9,339 nt of DNA. Origin: Bacteroidota bacterium (GTDB lineage: Bacteria > Bacteroidota > Bacteroidia > Bacteroidales > Paludibacteraceae). This document shows positions 1-6,985 of the stretch, one piece after another. Within the stretch, counting starts at the first letter, position 1. Each line of letters starts with the position of its first letter. Below the pieces are notes generated by a model that saw nothing but the letters and a program-made list of their open reading frames with translations, had not been told where the DNA came from and ran no database searches. The stretch spans positions 1 to 9,339 of the forward strand of contig JAKLIM010000124.1 in assembly GCA_022709605.1 (NCBI GenBank), read 5' to 3'. Made by a program: the position numbers and the translations under genes.

Positions 1-664
1 CTTTGCACATAACATAAGTTGCTTCCAGGGTTGCAGCTACAGGAATTTTTCCGGTTGAAGTTTTAATAAAGTCGGCACCGGCACTCATGGCCAGAATCGA
101 AGCTTTTTTTATTTTCGATCCGGTTTGGAGTGCTCCCGTTTCTAAAATCACCTTTAAATGTGCTTCGCGACAAGCTGCTTTTATCTCTGTAAGTTCTTCA
201 AAAACCTCCTCGAATTTATTTTCAAGAAATTTTCCGATGGAGATTACCACATCAATTTCGGTAGCTCCTTCCATAACAGACATTGCAGTTTCGGCCACTT
301 TTATCTCAATAAATGTTTGCGAAGCCGGAAATCCGGCTGAAACAGCAGCAATTCCGATGGGCTCTTTCAAATGCTCTTTTACGACCGGAACCAATGCCGG
401 ATAAACACAAATAGCTCCCACATTGGGCAAATGAGGAAATGCTGATTTAAAATTATTGACTTTATTAACCATCGCAATAATTTCGGCGTCAGTATCGGTT
501 CCGTTCAGTGATGTTAAATCAATCTGATTCAAACATTGCTTATAAACTTCAACTGTATCGTTTGCCTTGTAATTTTCTGCAATTATGCGGTCGATGTCAG
601 CTTTTACGGCGTCATCGTTAATATTGCAGTCATATAAATTAAATAAATCGTCAAATTTGCTCAT
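1..664 (-). CDS. deoC: Deoxyribose-phosphate aldolase (DERA), 3' end cut by window edge
   Basis: This class I aldolase cleaves 2-deoxyribose-5-phosphate into glyceraldehyde-3-phosphate and acetaldehyde, the last step of deoxynucleoside breakdown in the cytoplasm. The minus strand reads without a stop from an ATG at 664 to the left edge, giving 221 residues. Family motifs appear in order: IDLTSLNGTDT (48-58), AICVYP (84-89), EIDVV with the catalytic-type Asp at 138, KVILETG (171-177), and DFIKTSTGK (198-206), whose first Lys (201) matches the Schiff-base Lys167 of E. coli DeoC. The KPAGG segment with the second catalytic lysine lies beyond the edge, so about 70-80 residues are missing. The start of the barrel is preceded by roughly 40 residues, longer than in E. 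coli (259 aa). It sits 91 bp downstream of the MazG-like gene on the same strand. I found no convincing promoter or terminator in that gap, so cotranscription is plausible. The family call is firm. Confidence 0.95.
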   Translation of the reverse strand, partial: MSKFDDLFNLYDCNINDDAVKADIDRIIAENYKANDTVEVYKQCLNQIDLTSLNGTDTDAEIIAMVNKVNNFKSAFPHLPNVGAICVYPALVPVVKEHLKEPIGIAAVSAGFPASQTFIEIKVAETAMSVMEGATEIDVVISIGKFLENKFEEVFEELTEIKAACREAHLKVILETGALQTGSKIKKASILAMSAGADFIKTSTGKIPVAATLEATYVMCK

Positions 665-755
665 ACGTTTTTGTAGATTAGTTGTTTGGAAAGAATATGA
701 TTTACCCGATATATTGTAAATTTCCGTGGATAAATATTTTGTTTAAAAATTGAGA

Positions 756-1097
756 TTATGTAATCAGTTTTTCGTTATTTAAATGTCTGTGGCTGTCACG
801 ATCGGTTTTCTTTTGCATGTTTTTATCGAAAGCTTCACTCAAATTTACACCCGTTTGATTTGCCAGACAAATTAATACCCACAGAACGTCAGCCATTTCG
901 TCGGCCATATTATACTCCAGATCGGTTTGTTTAAACGATTGATCGCCATACTTTCGGGCAATAATTCGGGCCAACTCACCCACTTCTTCGGTCAGAATGG
1001 CCATATTTGTCAACTCACTGAAATAGCGCACACCAAAAGTTTTAATCCAATCATCAACTTTCAACTGGGCTTCTTCAATGGTAATGGATTTATTCAT
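756..1097 (-). CDS. MazG-like nucleotide pyrophosphohydrolase (113 aa)
   Basis: This is an all-alpha NTP pyrophosphohydrolase of the MazG / dCTPase superfamily, which hydrolyses (d)NTPs to (d)NMP and pyrophosphate. The metal-binding signature is visible: ExxE in EEVGE (Glu38 and Glu41), then ExxD in ADEMADVLW (Glu67 and Asp70), with a basic tail KKTDRD (96-101). The length fits a single-domain MazG-like protein rather than the two-domain E. coli MazG. Its start overlaps the end of psd by 8 bp (ATGAATAA, containing the psd TAA), which suggests translational coupling. deoC follows 91 bp downstream. A role in removing damaged or surplus dNTPs is inferred from family and context. Substrate preference (for example dCTP-type) cannot be read from the sequence. 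Confidence 0.9.
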   Translation of the reverse strand: MNKSITIEEAQLKVDDWIKTFGVRYFSELTNMAILTEEVGELARIIARKYGDQSFKQTDLEYNMADEMADVLWVLICLANQTGVNLSEAFDKNMQKKTDRDSHRHLNNEKLIT

Positions 1098-1758
1098 TGA
1101 GGCGTGCTATTACTGTTTCGTTACCAATGGTTGATTCACCTACCTGAACAAATATTTCGGTATCGAGCGGAAAATAAATATCAACACGCGAGCCGAATTT
1201 TATAAAACCCAGATGCTCGTTGATATGACATTCTTTGCCGGCATGAGCATAAGTTACAATACGGCGGGCCAATGCACCTGCTATTTGCCTTACTAAAATC
1301 TGTGTTTTAAACTGTGTTTCAATTACAACTGTGGAACGTTCGTTTTCAGTACTCGATTTAGGCAAAAATGCAGCCATGTGTCTTCCATTGTGATGAAGTG
1401 ATTTTAAAACCATTCCTTTTACCGGAACCCAATTGGCATGAACATTAAAAACCGACATAAAAATGGAGACCTGAATCCGTTTATCTCCGAAATATTCATT
1501 TTCTTCCACCGGCTCTACAACTACTATCGTTCCATCGGCCGGAGCAACTACCAAACTCGGATCATCAATAACAACTCGGCGATGCGGATTTCGAAAAAAA
1601 TATGCAAAAAAGAAAAGCAGAAAAGCAGAAACTACAACGTTTACTACCAATACTATCAGTTGAAATTTGATGTAAATAAAAAGATTCAACAACAATAATA
1701 TAAGTAATAATGTACCAAGTATTAACCTTCCTTCTTTGTGTATTCTTATATATCTCAT
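1090..1758 (-). CDS. psd: Phosphatidylserine decarboxylase, short membrane-anchored type
   Basis: This enzyme converts phosphatidylserine to phosphatidylethanolamine at the cytoplasmic membrane, using a pyruvoyl cofactor made by self-cleavage. The 222-residue protein starts with two adjacent hydrophobic segments (about 12-31 and 33-55). These are followed by FFRNPHR (54-60), PADG (73-76, with the likely catalytic Asp75), NVHANW (105-110, His107), and the self-cleavage Gly-Ser at 189-190 within KFGSRVD. Cleavage would leave a beta chain of 189 residues and an alpha chain of 33 residues starting at the pyruvoyl-forming Ser190. The length matches the short PSD-related group found in many Bacteroidota rather than the roughly 320-residue E. 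coli type. The gene is first in a likely minus-strand operon and has its own promoter candidate about 40 bp upstream. The partner phosphatidylserine synthase gene is not in this window. Confidence 0.93.
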   Translation of the reverse strand: MRYIRIHKEGRLILGTLLLILLLLNLFIYIKFQLIVLVVNVVVSAFLLFFFAYFFRNPHRRVVIDDPSLVVAPADGTIVVVEPVEENEYFGDKRIQVSIFMSVFNVHANWVPVKGMVLKSLHHNGRHMAAFLPKSSTENERSTVVIETQFKTQILVRQIAGALARRIVTYAHAGKECHINEHLGFIKFGSRVDIYFPLDTEIFVQVGESTIGNETVIARLNE

Positions 1759-1799
1759 TTGATAATTTTATTTCGGGTATTTTTATGTATTTTTCATAA

Positions 1800-1830
1800 C
1801 AAAAGTATAGAAAAAGTTTCAGCAATGCAA
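1800..1830 (-). promoter_or_regulatory. Bacteroidota-type promoter for psd operon
   Basis: Read on the minus strand, TACTTTTG (1807 down to 1800) matches the Bacteroidota -7 consensus TAnnTTTG exactly. A TTG (1830-1828) lies 20 bp upstream, which fits the -33 element and its usual spacing. Transcription would start near 1796 and give a leader of about 35-40 nt before the psd ATG at 1758. This is motif-based only. Confidence 0.6.
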
Positions 1831-1868
1831 GGAGTGGCTTCAAACTTTTTAATTCCGGCTAAATTGAT

Positions 1869-1876
1869 TAACTTTG
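1869..1876 (+). promoter_or_regulatory. Candidate -7 element for purB
   Basis: TAACTTTG on the plus strand matches TAnnTTTG exactly. At the expected -33 position the sequence is only T-rich (TTT around 1846-1850), not TTG, so the match is partial. Transcription would start near 1880 and leave a leader of about 115 nt before the purB ATG at 1994. It points away from the psd promoter, and the two -7 elements lie about 60 bp apart. Confidence 0.4.
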
Positions 1877-1993
1877 CACTTCTTGTTTTTAAAAAATCAG
1901 CGTTTAATTTCAAATTATTAAATACTTGTTTTAAAACATTTTAAGATAGAGATTATCGATTTTTATTTTTTTTATTCAATATATTAGTTGTTT

Positions 1994-3337
1994 ATGGATT
2001 TATCATTGCTTTCGGCCATTTCACCAGTTGACGGACGTTACCGCTCAAAATCGGAATTGTACTCCAATTATTTTTCGGAATTTGCATTAATCCGTTATCG
2101 GGTTCAAGTGGAAATTGAATATTTTATTGCTTTGTGCGAAATTCCGTTAAAACAATTGGAATCAGTACCTTCCGAAGTTTTTTCAAAACTCAGAACTATT
2201 TATAGTGAATTTAGTCTGGCTGATGCACAAAAAATTAAAGACATTGAGTTAGTTACCAATCACGATGTAAAAGCGGTAGAATATTTTATAAAAGAAAAAT
2301 TCGATAAACTTGGATTAGAAGCTTATAAAGAGTTCATTCACTTTGGTTTAACTTCGCAGGACATTAATAACACGTCGATTCCACTATCGGTAAAAGATGC
2401 TTTGGAACACGTTTATTATCCCGAAATTGATACCGTTTTAAATCTTCTGAATCATTTGTCGGAAGAGTGGAGGGATGTTTCGATGCTAGCAAAAACCCAC
2501 GGGCAACCGGCTTCACCAACCAGACTTGGAAAAGAATTTAAGGTGTTTATCAGCCGGATTGATCAGCAACTCGATATTTTGCGCAAAACGCCGGTTTCAG
2601 CTAAATTTGGTGGTGCAACCGGCAATTATAATGCTCACGTTGTGGCCTATCCAACCATCGATTGGAAAGCATTTGGAAACAAATTTGTATCCGAAAAATT
2701 GGGTATGAATCGGGAACAATGGACCACACAGATTTCAAATTATGATAATCTTGCTGCACAATTGGATGCGCTGAAAAGGATCAACACAATTTTTATTGAT
2801 TTTTGTCGCGATATTTGGACTTATGTCTCGATGGAATATTTCAAACAAAAAATTAAAGCCGGTGAAGTTGGTTCTTCGGCCATGCCGCATAAAGTAAACC
2901 CAATCGACTTCGAAAATGCAGAAGGCAATTTGGCAATGGCAAATGCAATTTTCGAGTTTCTGTCGGCCAAACTACCGGTTTCGAGACTTCAACGCGACCT
3001 GACCGATAGTACCGTTTTGCGAAATATCGGCGTTCCGTTTGCTCATACACTTATTGCCACTCAAAGCATTTTGAAGGGTTTGAACAAACTTTTGCTCAAT
3101 GAAACAGCCATTTACAAAGATTTGGATAATACATGGGCGGTAGTTGCCGAAGGTATTCAAACCATTTTGCGCCGTGAATCGTATCCGCAACCTTATGAAG
3201 CTTTGAAAGCTTTAACGCGAAAAAATGAAGGTATTACCAGTCAATCAATTCGTGAATTTATTGACACACTGAACGTTGATGACACTGTAAAAGAAGAATT
3301 ACGACGTATCACACCCCGAAATTATACAGGAATTTAA
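1994..3337 (+). CDS. purB: Adenylosuccinate lyase
   Basis: PurB acts twice in purine synthesis: it releases fumarate from SAICAR to give AICAR, and from adenylosuccinate to give AMP. The 447-residue protein belongs to the fumarase/aspartase superfamily and resembles the E. coli-type enzyme (456 aa). It begins MDLSLLSAISPVDGRYRSK, the N-terminus usual for this type. LAKTHGQPASPT carries the catalytic-type His (169 from this ATG), and the flexible-loop signature GSSAMPHKVNPIDFENAEGN carries the loop Ser pair (294-295). LTSQDINNT lies in the conserved region near residue 120. I chose ATG 1994 over an in-frame TTG at 1988 because it matches the N-terminus of homologues; there is no clear Shine-Dalgarno for either. 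No missing residues were seen. The ABC exporter gene follows after 36 bp. Confidence 0.97.
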   Translation: MDLSLLSAISPVDGRYRSKSELYSNYFSEFALIRYRVQVEIEYFIALCEIPLKQLESVPSEVFSKLRTIYSEFSLADAQKIKDIELVTNHDVKAVEYFIKEKFDKLGLEAYKEFIHFGLTSQDINNTSIPLSVKDALEHVYYPEIDTVLNLLNHLSEEWRDVSMLAKTHGQPASPTRLGKEFKVFISRIDQQLDILRKTPVSAKFGGATGNYNAHVVAYPTIDWKAFGNKFVSEKLGMNREQWTTQISNYDNLAAQLDALKRINTIFIDFCRDIWTYVSMEYFKQKIKAGEVGSSAMPHKVNPIDFENAEGNLAMANAIFEFLSAKLPVSRLQRDLTDSTVLRNIGVPFAHTLIATQSILKGLNKLLLNETAIYKDLDNTWAVVAEGIQTILRRESYPQPYEALKALTRKNEGITSQSIREFIDTLNVDDTVKEELRRITPRNYTGI

Positions 3338-3373
3338 AATAACCGTTGTTCGAAGTCCAAAGACTAATATAAA

Positions 3374-5212
3374 ATGTTCAAATTTATTATTTTGCTGAAG
3401 CGGTTTGTTCCGCCTTACAAAAAATATGTTTTTTTGAGCTTGCTGTTTAACCTGATAACGATGGTTTTCGGTGTGGTTTCGTATACCGCTATTATGCCAA
3501 TTCTCAATATGTTATTTGGCATTCAAAAAGTTGAAGGACAATACATTCCCTGGACATTTTCCAATACATTTGAACAAATTATTGATGCAGTAAAAAATAA
3601 TTTTTATTACACAATAAATAACACTTTGCAATCGGCGGGGCCGAATAAAGCGCTCATTTATCTTGGAATATTTCTGATTATAATGACAGCAATAAAAGTG
3701 GGATCGGCCTATTTGGGATCCTATTTTTTGATTCCCATTCGTACCGGAGTTTTACGCGATTTGCGCAATCAATTGTACAAAAAAATCATTCACTTACCCA
3801 TTGGATTTTTTACCGAAGAACGTAAAGGCGATATCATGTCGCGCATGACAGCTGACGTATCCGAAGTTGAAGCTTCGATTATGAGTTCGCTTGAAATGGT
3901 TTTCAAAAATCCGATTCTGATTATCGGGTATCTGACTGTAATGTTTGTAATGAGCTGGAAATTAACCATTTTTGTGCTTATATTACTTCCATTCAGTGGT
4001 ACGCTTATTGGCAAAATCGGGAAATCACTTAAACGTCGTTCCACTACCGGACAAGAACAAACCGGAGAATTACTTTCGCAAATTGAAGAAACTCTGGGTG
4101 GGCTTCGAGTGGTGAAAGCATTCAATGCGGAACACAAACTCGAAGAACGGTTCAGTAATTTGAATGAGAGAATTCGCCTTACATTCAATCGTATCAATCG
4201 TCGTTATAATTTAGCACATCCTGTTAGCGAGTTTTTGGGTACTGTAGTGATTTCTATATTGTTATGGTATGGAGGTTCGCTTATTTTAATAAATAATAGT
4301 GATATTTCTGCCGAGCAATTTATTTTTTACATTGTAATATTTTATAGCATAATCGGACCGGCAAAAGATCTTTCGAGAGCTACTTACAGCATACAAAAGG
4401 GGATGGCTTCGCTGGATAGAGTTGATAAAATTCTACAAACCGAAAATGCAATCAAAAATCCGGAGAAACCTGAACCGCTTCATCCTTTTTCGGAAAAAAT
4501 TGAATATCGTAACCTGAGTTTTAAATACGATCAGGATTGGGTGTTGCAGAATATTAATCTGATCATTCCAAAAGGGAAAACGATAGCTCTTGTCGGTCAA
4601 TCAGGTTCGGGAAAATCGACGATGGTAGATTTATTACCACGATATTACGACCCCAATGAAGGTGAGATATTATTGGATGGAATAAAAATTACGGACTATA
4701 GCACTCATGATTTACGTTCACTAATGGGTAATGTAAATCAGGAAGCCATTCTTTTTAATGACACATTTTACAATAACATTACTTTTGGCGTTGATAATGC
4801 CACCATGGAGCAAGTGATTGAAGCAGCGAAAATTGCCAATGCGCACGATTTTATTATGGCTACTGAAAATGGCTACGAAACCAATTTAGGAGATCGCGGC
4901 AATAAACTTTCGGGTGGACAGCGGCAACGCATTAGTATAGCACGTGCCATTTTGAAGAACCCACCCATACTTATACTCGACGAAGCCACTTCAGCGCTCG
5001 ATACCGAATCGGAAAAACTGGTACAGGAAGCATTGGAAAATCTTATGCAAAATCGCACCACATTGGTTGTCGCTCACCGCCTTTCGACTATCAAACGTGC
5101 CGACGAAATTTGTGTGCTTCACGAAGGTCGAATTGTTGAACGGGGAAATCATGATGAATTAGTAGCACTTAATGGATATTATAATCGATTGTATATGATG
5201 CAATCGTTTTGA
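3374..5212 (+). CDS. MsbA-like ABC exporter, fused permease and ATPase
   Basis: This is a half-transporter (612 aa) expected to work as a homodimer in the inner membrane, using ATP to export or flip a hydrophobic substrate. The type I exporter membrane domain (about 1-345) has six hydrophobic segments, near 19-45, 93-120, 172-192, 195-216, 286-306 and 314-336. The first extracytoplasmic loop (about 48-92) is unusually long and polar. The nucleotide-binding domain (about 374-610) has Walker A GQSGSGKST (408-416), Q-loop Gln456, signature LSGGQ (512-516), Walker B ILILDE with catalytic-type Glu537, D-loop SALD, and H-loop His568. All catalytic residues are present, so it should be active. Family resemblance is to MsbA (lipid A-core flippase) and to multidrug/lipid exporters; the sequence alone does not settle the substrate. 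It lies 36 bp after purB, probably by transcriptional read-through. No terminator follows at once; the first clear one is at 5380-5415. Confidence 0.92.
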   Translation: MFKFIILLKRFVPPYKKYVFLSLLFNLITMVFGVVSYTAIMPILNMLFGIQKVEGQYIPWTFSNTFEQIIDAVKNNFYYTINNTLQSAGPNKALIYLGIFLIIMTAIKVGSAYLGSYFLIPIRTGVLRDLRNQLYKKIIHLPIGFFTEERKGDIMSRMTADVSEVEASIMSSLEMVFKNPILIIGYLTVMFVMSWKLTIFVLILLPFSGTLIGKIGKSLKRRSTTGQEQTGELLSQIEETLGGLRVVKAFNAEHKLEERFSNLNERIRLTFNRINRRYNLAHPVSEFLGTVVISILLWYGGSLILINNSDISAEQFIFYIVIFYSIIGPAKDLSRATYSIQKGMASLDRVDKILQTENAIKNPEKPEPLHPFSEKIEYRNLSFKYDQDWVLQNINLIIPKGKTIALVGQSGSGKSTMVDLLPRYYDPNEGEILLDGIKITDYSTHDLRSLMGNVNQEAILFNDTFYNNITFGVDNATMEQVIEAAKIANAHDFIMATENGYETNLGDRGNKLSGGQRQRISIARAILKNPPILILDEATSALDTESEKLVQEALENLMQNRTTLVVAHRLSTIKRADEICVLHEGRIVERGNHDELVALNGYYNRLYMMQSF

Positions 5213-5325
5213 AAAATTGAGTATTCAGTCTTTTAATTTTAATCCGTTTATAATTATTTAACATATAATTAGGCTAATAAAACTTTCTGTTTGATTATTA
5301 TTTAATTCATTCTATAAAAAATTAT

Positions 5326-5333
5326 TATCTTTG
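5326..5333 (+). promoter_or_regulatory. Candidate -7 element upstream of the lyase gene
   Basis: TATCTTTG matches the Bacteroidota TAnnTTTG consensus exactly. The -33 position has only TTTA (5301-5304), so the upstream element is weak. Transcription would begin near 5337-5340, upstream of the hairpin terminator at 5380-5415. The 33 bp between that terminator and the ATG at 5449 contain no TTTG-type element, so this is the best promoter candidate for the lyase gene. The rest of 5213-5448 is AT-rich, and I see no gene in it. Confidence 0.45.
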
Positions 5334-5379
5334 CCACTGAAATACTTTGATTTGATAATTAAATACATATTTATTAATT

Positions 5380-5415
5380 CAGAGTGCTTGCATCATACAG
5401 GCACTCTGTTTTTTT
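5380..5415 (+). terminator. Intrinsic terminator in the lyase leader; possible attenuator
   Basis: CAGAGTGCTTG (5380-5390) pairs with CAGGCACTCTG (5398-5408) to form an 11 bp stem with one T-G wobble and a 7 nt loop. Seven T residues follow at once (5409-5415). This is a textbook factor-independent terminator for plus-strand transcription. It could end the purB-exporter transcript about 170 nt after the exporter stop codon. Because the only promoter-like element for the next gene lies upstream of it, it could instead act as a leader terminator controlling that gene. No ATG-initiated leader peptide is visible between 5337 and 5380. Confidence 0.85.
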
Positions 5416-5448
5416 AAATAATAAACATAAAAATTATATACTATACTT

Positions 5449-6897
5449 ATGCAAGAAATCAAATTTTACAGTGGCGAAAATATTCCACTGGAACTACACA
5501 AAGTACGAATCGTACAAAAACTCAATCTTGTTCCCATCGAACGTCGTCTTGAAGCACTTTACGAAGGTGGATTTAACACTTTCAGATTAAGCACCAAAGA
5601 TGTTTTTCTCGACATGTTGACAGATTCAGGTACGAATGCTATGAGCGACAACCAATTAGCGGCTATGATGCAAGCCGATGATGCTTATGCAGGTTCTCAA
5701 AGTTTTTATCGCCTGGAAAAAGCGGTGCAAGATGTACTTGGAAAAAAATATTTATTACCGGTTCATCAAGGTCGTGCTGCCGAAAGTATTATTTCCATTG
5801 CTTATGTAAAAAAGGGCAGTTTAGTTCCTATGAACTATCACTTTACTACTGCAATGGCCCACATCACTCAAAATGGAGGTAAAATTGCTGAACTTCTTTA
5901 TCCTGAAGCTTATGTGATAAATTCAAACCATCCGTTTAAGGGAAATATGAATATTGAATTATTGGAAGAAACCATTGTGAATCATGGTGCGGCTAATATT
6001 CCTTTTATTCGCATGGAAGCATCAACCAACTTAATCGGAGGTCAACCATTCTCGGTTCAAAACTTACGCGATGTACGTGCAGTAGCCGATAAATTTGGTA
6101 TTCGTATCGTTCTGGATTGTAGTCTTTTGGGCGAAAATGCATACCTGGTACTGAAACGCGAAGAAGAGTTTAAAAACTCAAACATGGGCGAAATTATGAG
6201 AACAATGACTGCTTTGGCCGATCTCTGCTATTTCTCAGCCCGTAAAATTTCTTCATCGCGCGGTGGTGGAATGTGTTCTGATAAATTAGAAATTTACAAA
6301 GAACTTGAAGCATTGGTTCCGCTTTACGAAGGTTTTACAACTTATGGTGGTATTTCGATCCGCGAAATTGAAGCTATGGCCGTAGGACTTTACGAAACTC
6401 AGGACGAAACAATGATTTGTCAAAGTCCGAACTTTATAAAATACTTAGTCGATTCATTAGACAATAAAAGTATTCCGGTTATTAAACCTGCCGGTGTTTT
6501 AGGTGCACACGTTGATGCAATGCAATTTTGTGCGCATATTCCTCAAACAGAATATCCTGCAGGGGCATTAGCAGCTGCATTATTTCTGATTTCAGGTGTT
6601 CGTGGTATGGAACGCGGATCAATCTCGAACCAACGTGACGAAGATGGCAACGAAACTTATGCCGATATGGAATTACTTCGTTTAGCTGTTCCGCGTCGTG
6701 TTTTCACATTGTCGCAAATTAAATATGTTGAAGATCGCTTGAATTGGCTGTACGATAATCGTCAGTTAATCGGTGGTTTACGCTTTGTATACGAGCCACC
6801 TGTACTTCGATTCTTTATGGGTGGACTGGAACCTACAAGCGATTGGCCACAAAAACTGGTTGCAAAATTCAAAGCTGATTTCGGCGAAAGTTTATAA
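5449..6897 (+). CDS. Tryptophanase / tyrosine phenol-lyase family PLP enzyme, altered cofactor site
   Basis: This 482-residue fold-type I PLP protein belongs to the beta-eliminating lyases, whose members split tryptophan to indole or tyrosine to phenol, plus pyruvate and ammonia. By hand alignment to Citrobacter TPL (numbering from memory), conserved residues include the phosphate-binding TDSGT (58-62), Tyr80, Arg109 (HQGR), Asn194, Asp223 (binds the PLP ring nitrogen), Ser263, the Schiff-base Lys266, Arg411 (substrate carboxylate) and Phe455-Phe456. Thr133 and Arg389 (MERG) match TPL Thr124 and Arg381 rather than the tryptophanase residues. Several sites differ from both enzymes: Leu226 for Arg217, Arg265 for Lys256, Ile267 for Asp258, Leu351 for His343, and Asp78 for the cation-binding Glu69. 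About 18 extra residues follow the usual C-terminus. The ATG at 5449 has no clear Shine-Dalgarno. The gene is flanked by terminators and is probably monocistronic. The family is clear; whether it acts on tyrosine, tryptophan or something else is not. Confidence 0.85.
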   Translation: MQEIKFYSGENIPLELHKVRIVQKLNLVPIERRLEALYEGGFNTFRLSTKDVFLDMLTDSGTNAMSDNQLAAMMQADDAYAGSQSFYRLEKAVQDVLGKKYLLPVHQGRAAESIISIAYVKKGSLVPMNYHFTTAMAHITQNGGKIAELLYPEAYVINSNHPFKGNMNIELLEETIVNHGAANIPFIRMEASTNLIGGQPFSVQNLRDVRAVADKFGIRIVLDCSLLGENAYLVLKREEEFKNSNMGEIMRTMTALADLCYFSARKISSSRGGGMCSDKLEIYKELEALVPLYEGFTTYGGISIREIEAMAVGLYETQDETMICQSPNFIKYLVDSLDNKSIPVIKPAGVLGAHVDAMQFCAHIPQTEYPAGALAAALFLISGVRGMERGSISNQRDEDGNETYADMELLRLAVPRRVFTLSQIKYVEDRLNWLYDNRQLIGGLRFVYEPPVLRFFMGGLEPTSDWPQKLVAKFKADFGESL

Positions 6898-6916
6898 TTA
6901 GTTCGTATTAATAATA

Positions 6917-6955
6917 AAAGGCAGAATTTTTCTTCATGAAATTTCTGCCTTTTTT
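6917..6955 (+). terminator. Intrinsic terminator after the lyase gene
   Basis: AAAGGCAGAA (6917-6926) pairs perfectly with TTCTGCCTTT (6943-6952). The pairing continues inwards across a small internal loop (TTTC with GAAA around a 5 nt loop), and three further T residues make a T-run of six. It begins 20 bp after the lyase stop codon and ends 30 bp before the next gene, so it should separate the two transcripts. Confidence 0.9.
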
Positions 6956-6985
6956 GTTTGTCTGTTTTTTGATTATTTTTACACC

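Noticed and set aside
87..404. Plus-strand open frame of 105 codons
   Set aside because: It lies opposite deoC, whose minus-strand frame carries every expected aldolase motif. The plus-strand translation resembles no family I know.
1988..1993. TTG at 1988 as the purB start
   Set aside because: It adds only Met-Phe before the N-terminus conserved in homologues. The ATG at 1994 fits the family better.
3790..4197. Minus-strand open frame of 135 codons inside the exporter gene
   Set aside because: It is antisense to the conserved membrane domain of a complete ABC exporter and shows no domain or start signal, so it is a coding shadow.
5469..5490. Inverted repeat CAGTGG / CCACTG at the start of the lyase gene, also complementary to GCCACTG at 5333-5339
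   Set aside because: The stem is only 6 bp, within coding sequence, and the upstream copy lies at or before the expected transcription start. Chance is the simpler explanation.
5384..5590. Plus-strand open frame of 68 codons starting GTG in the terminator stem, considered as a leader peptide
   Set aside because: It runs into the lyase gene in another frame, starts inside the hairpin, contains no tryptophan, and has no ribosome binding site.
6957..6981. Promoter for the TonB receptor (TTTG at 6957-6960, TATTTTTA at 6974-6981)
   Set aside because: The -7 element lacks its final G and the spacing is only 13 bp, so it is too weak to annotate.
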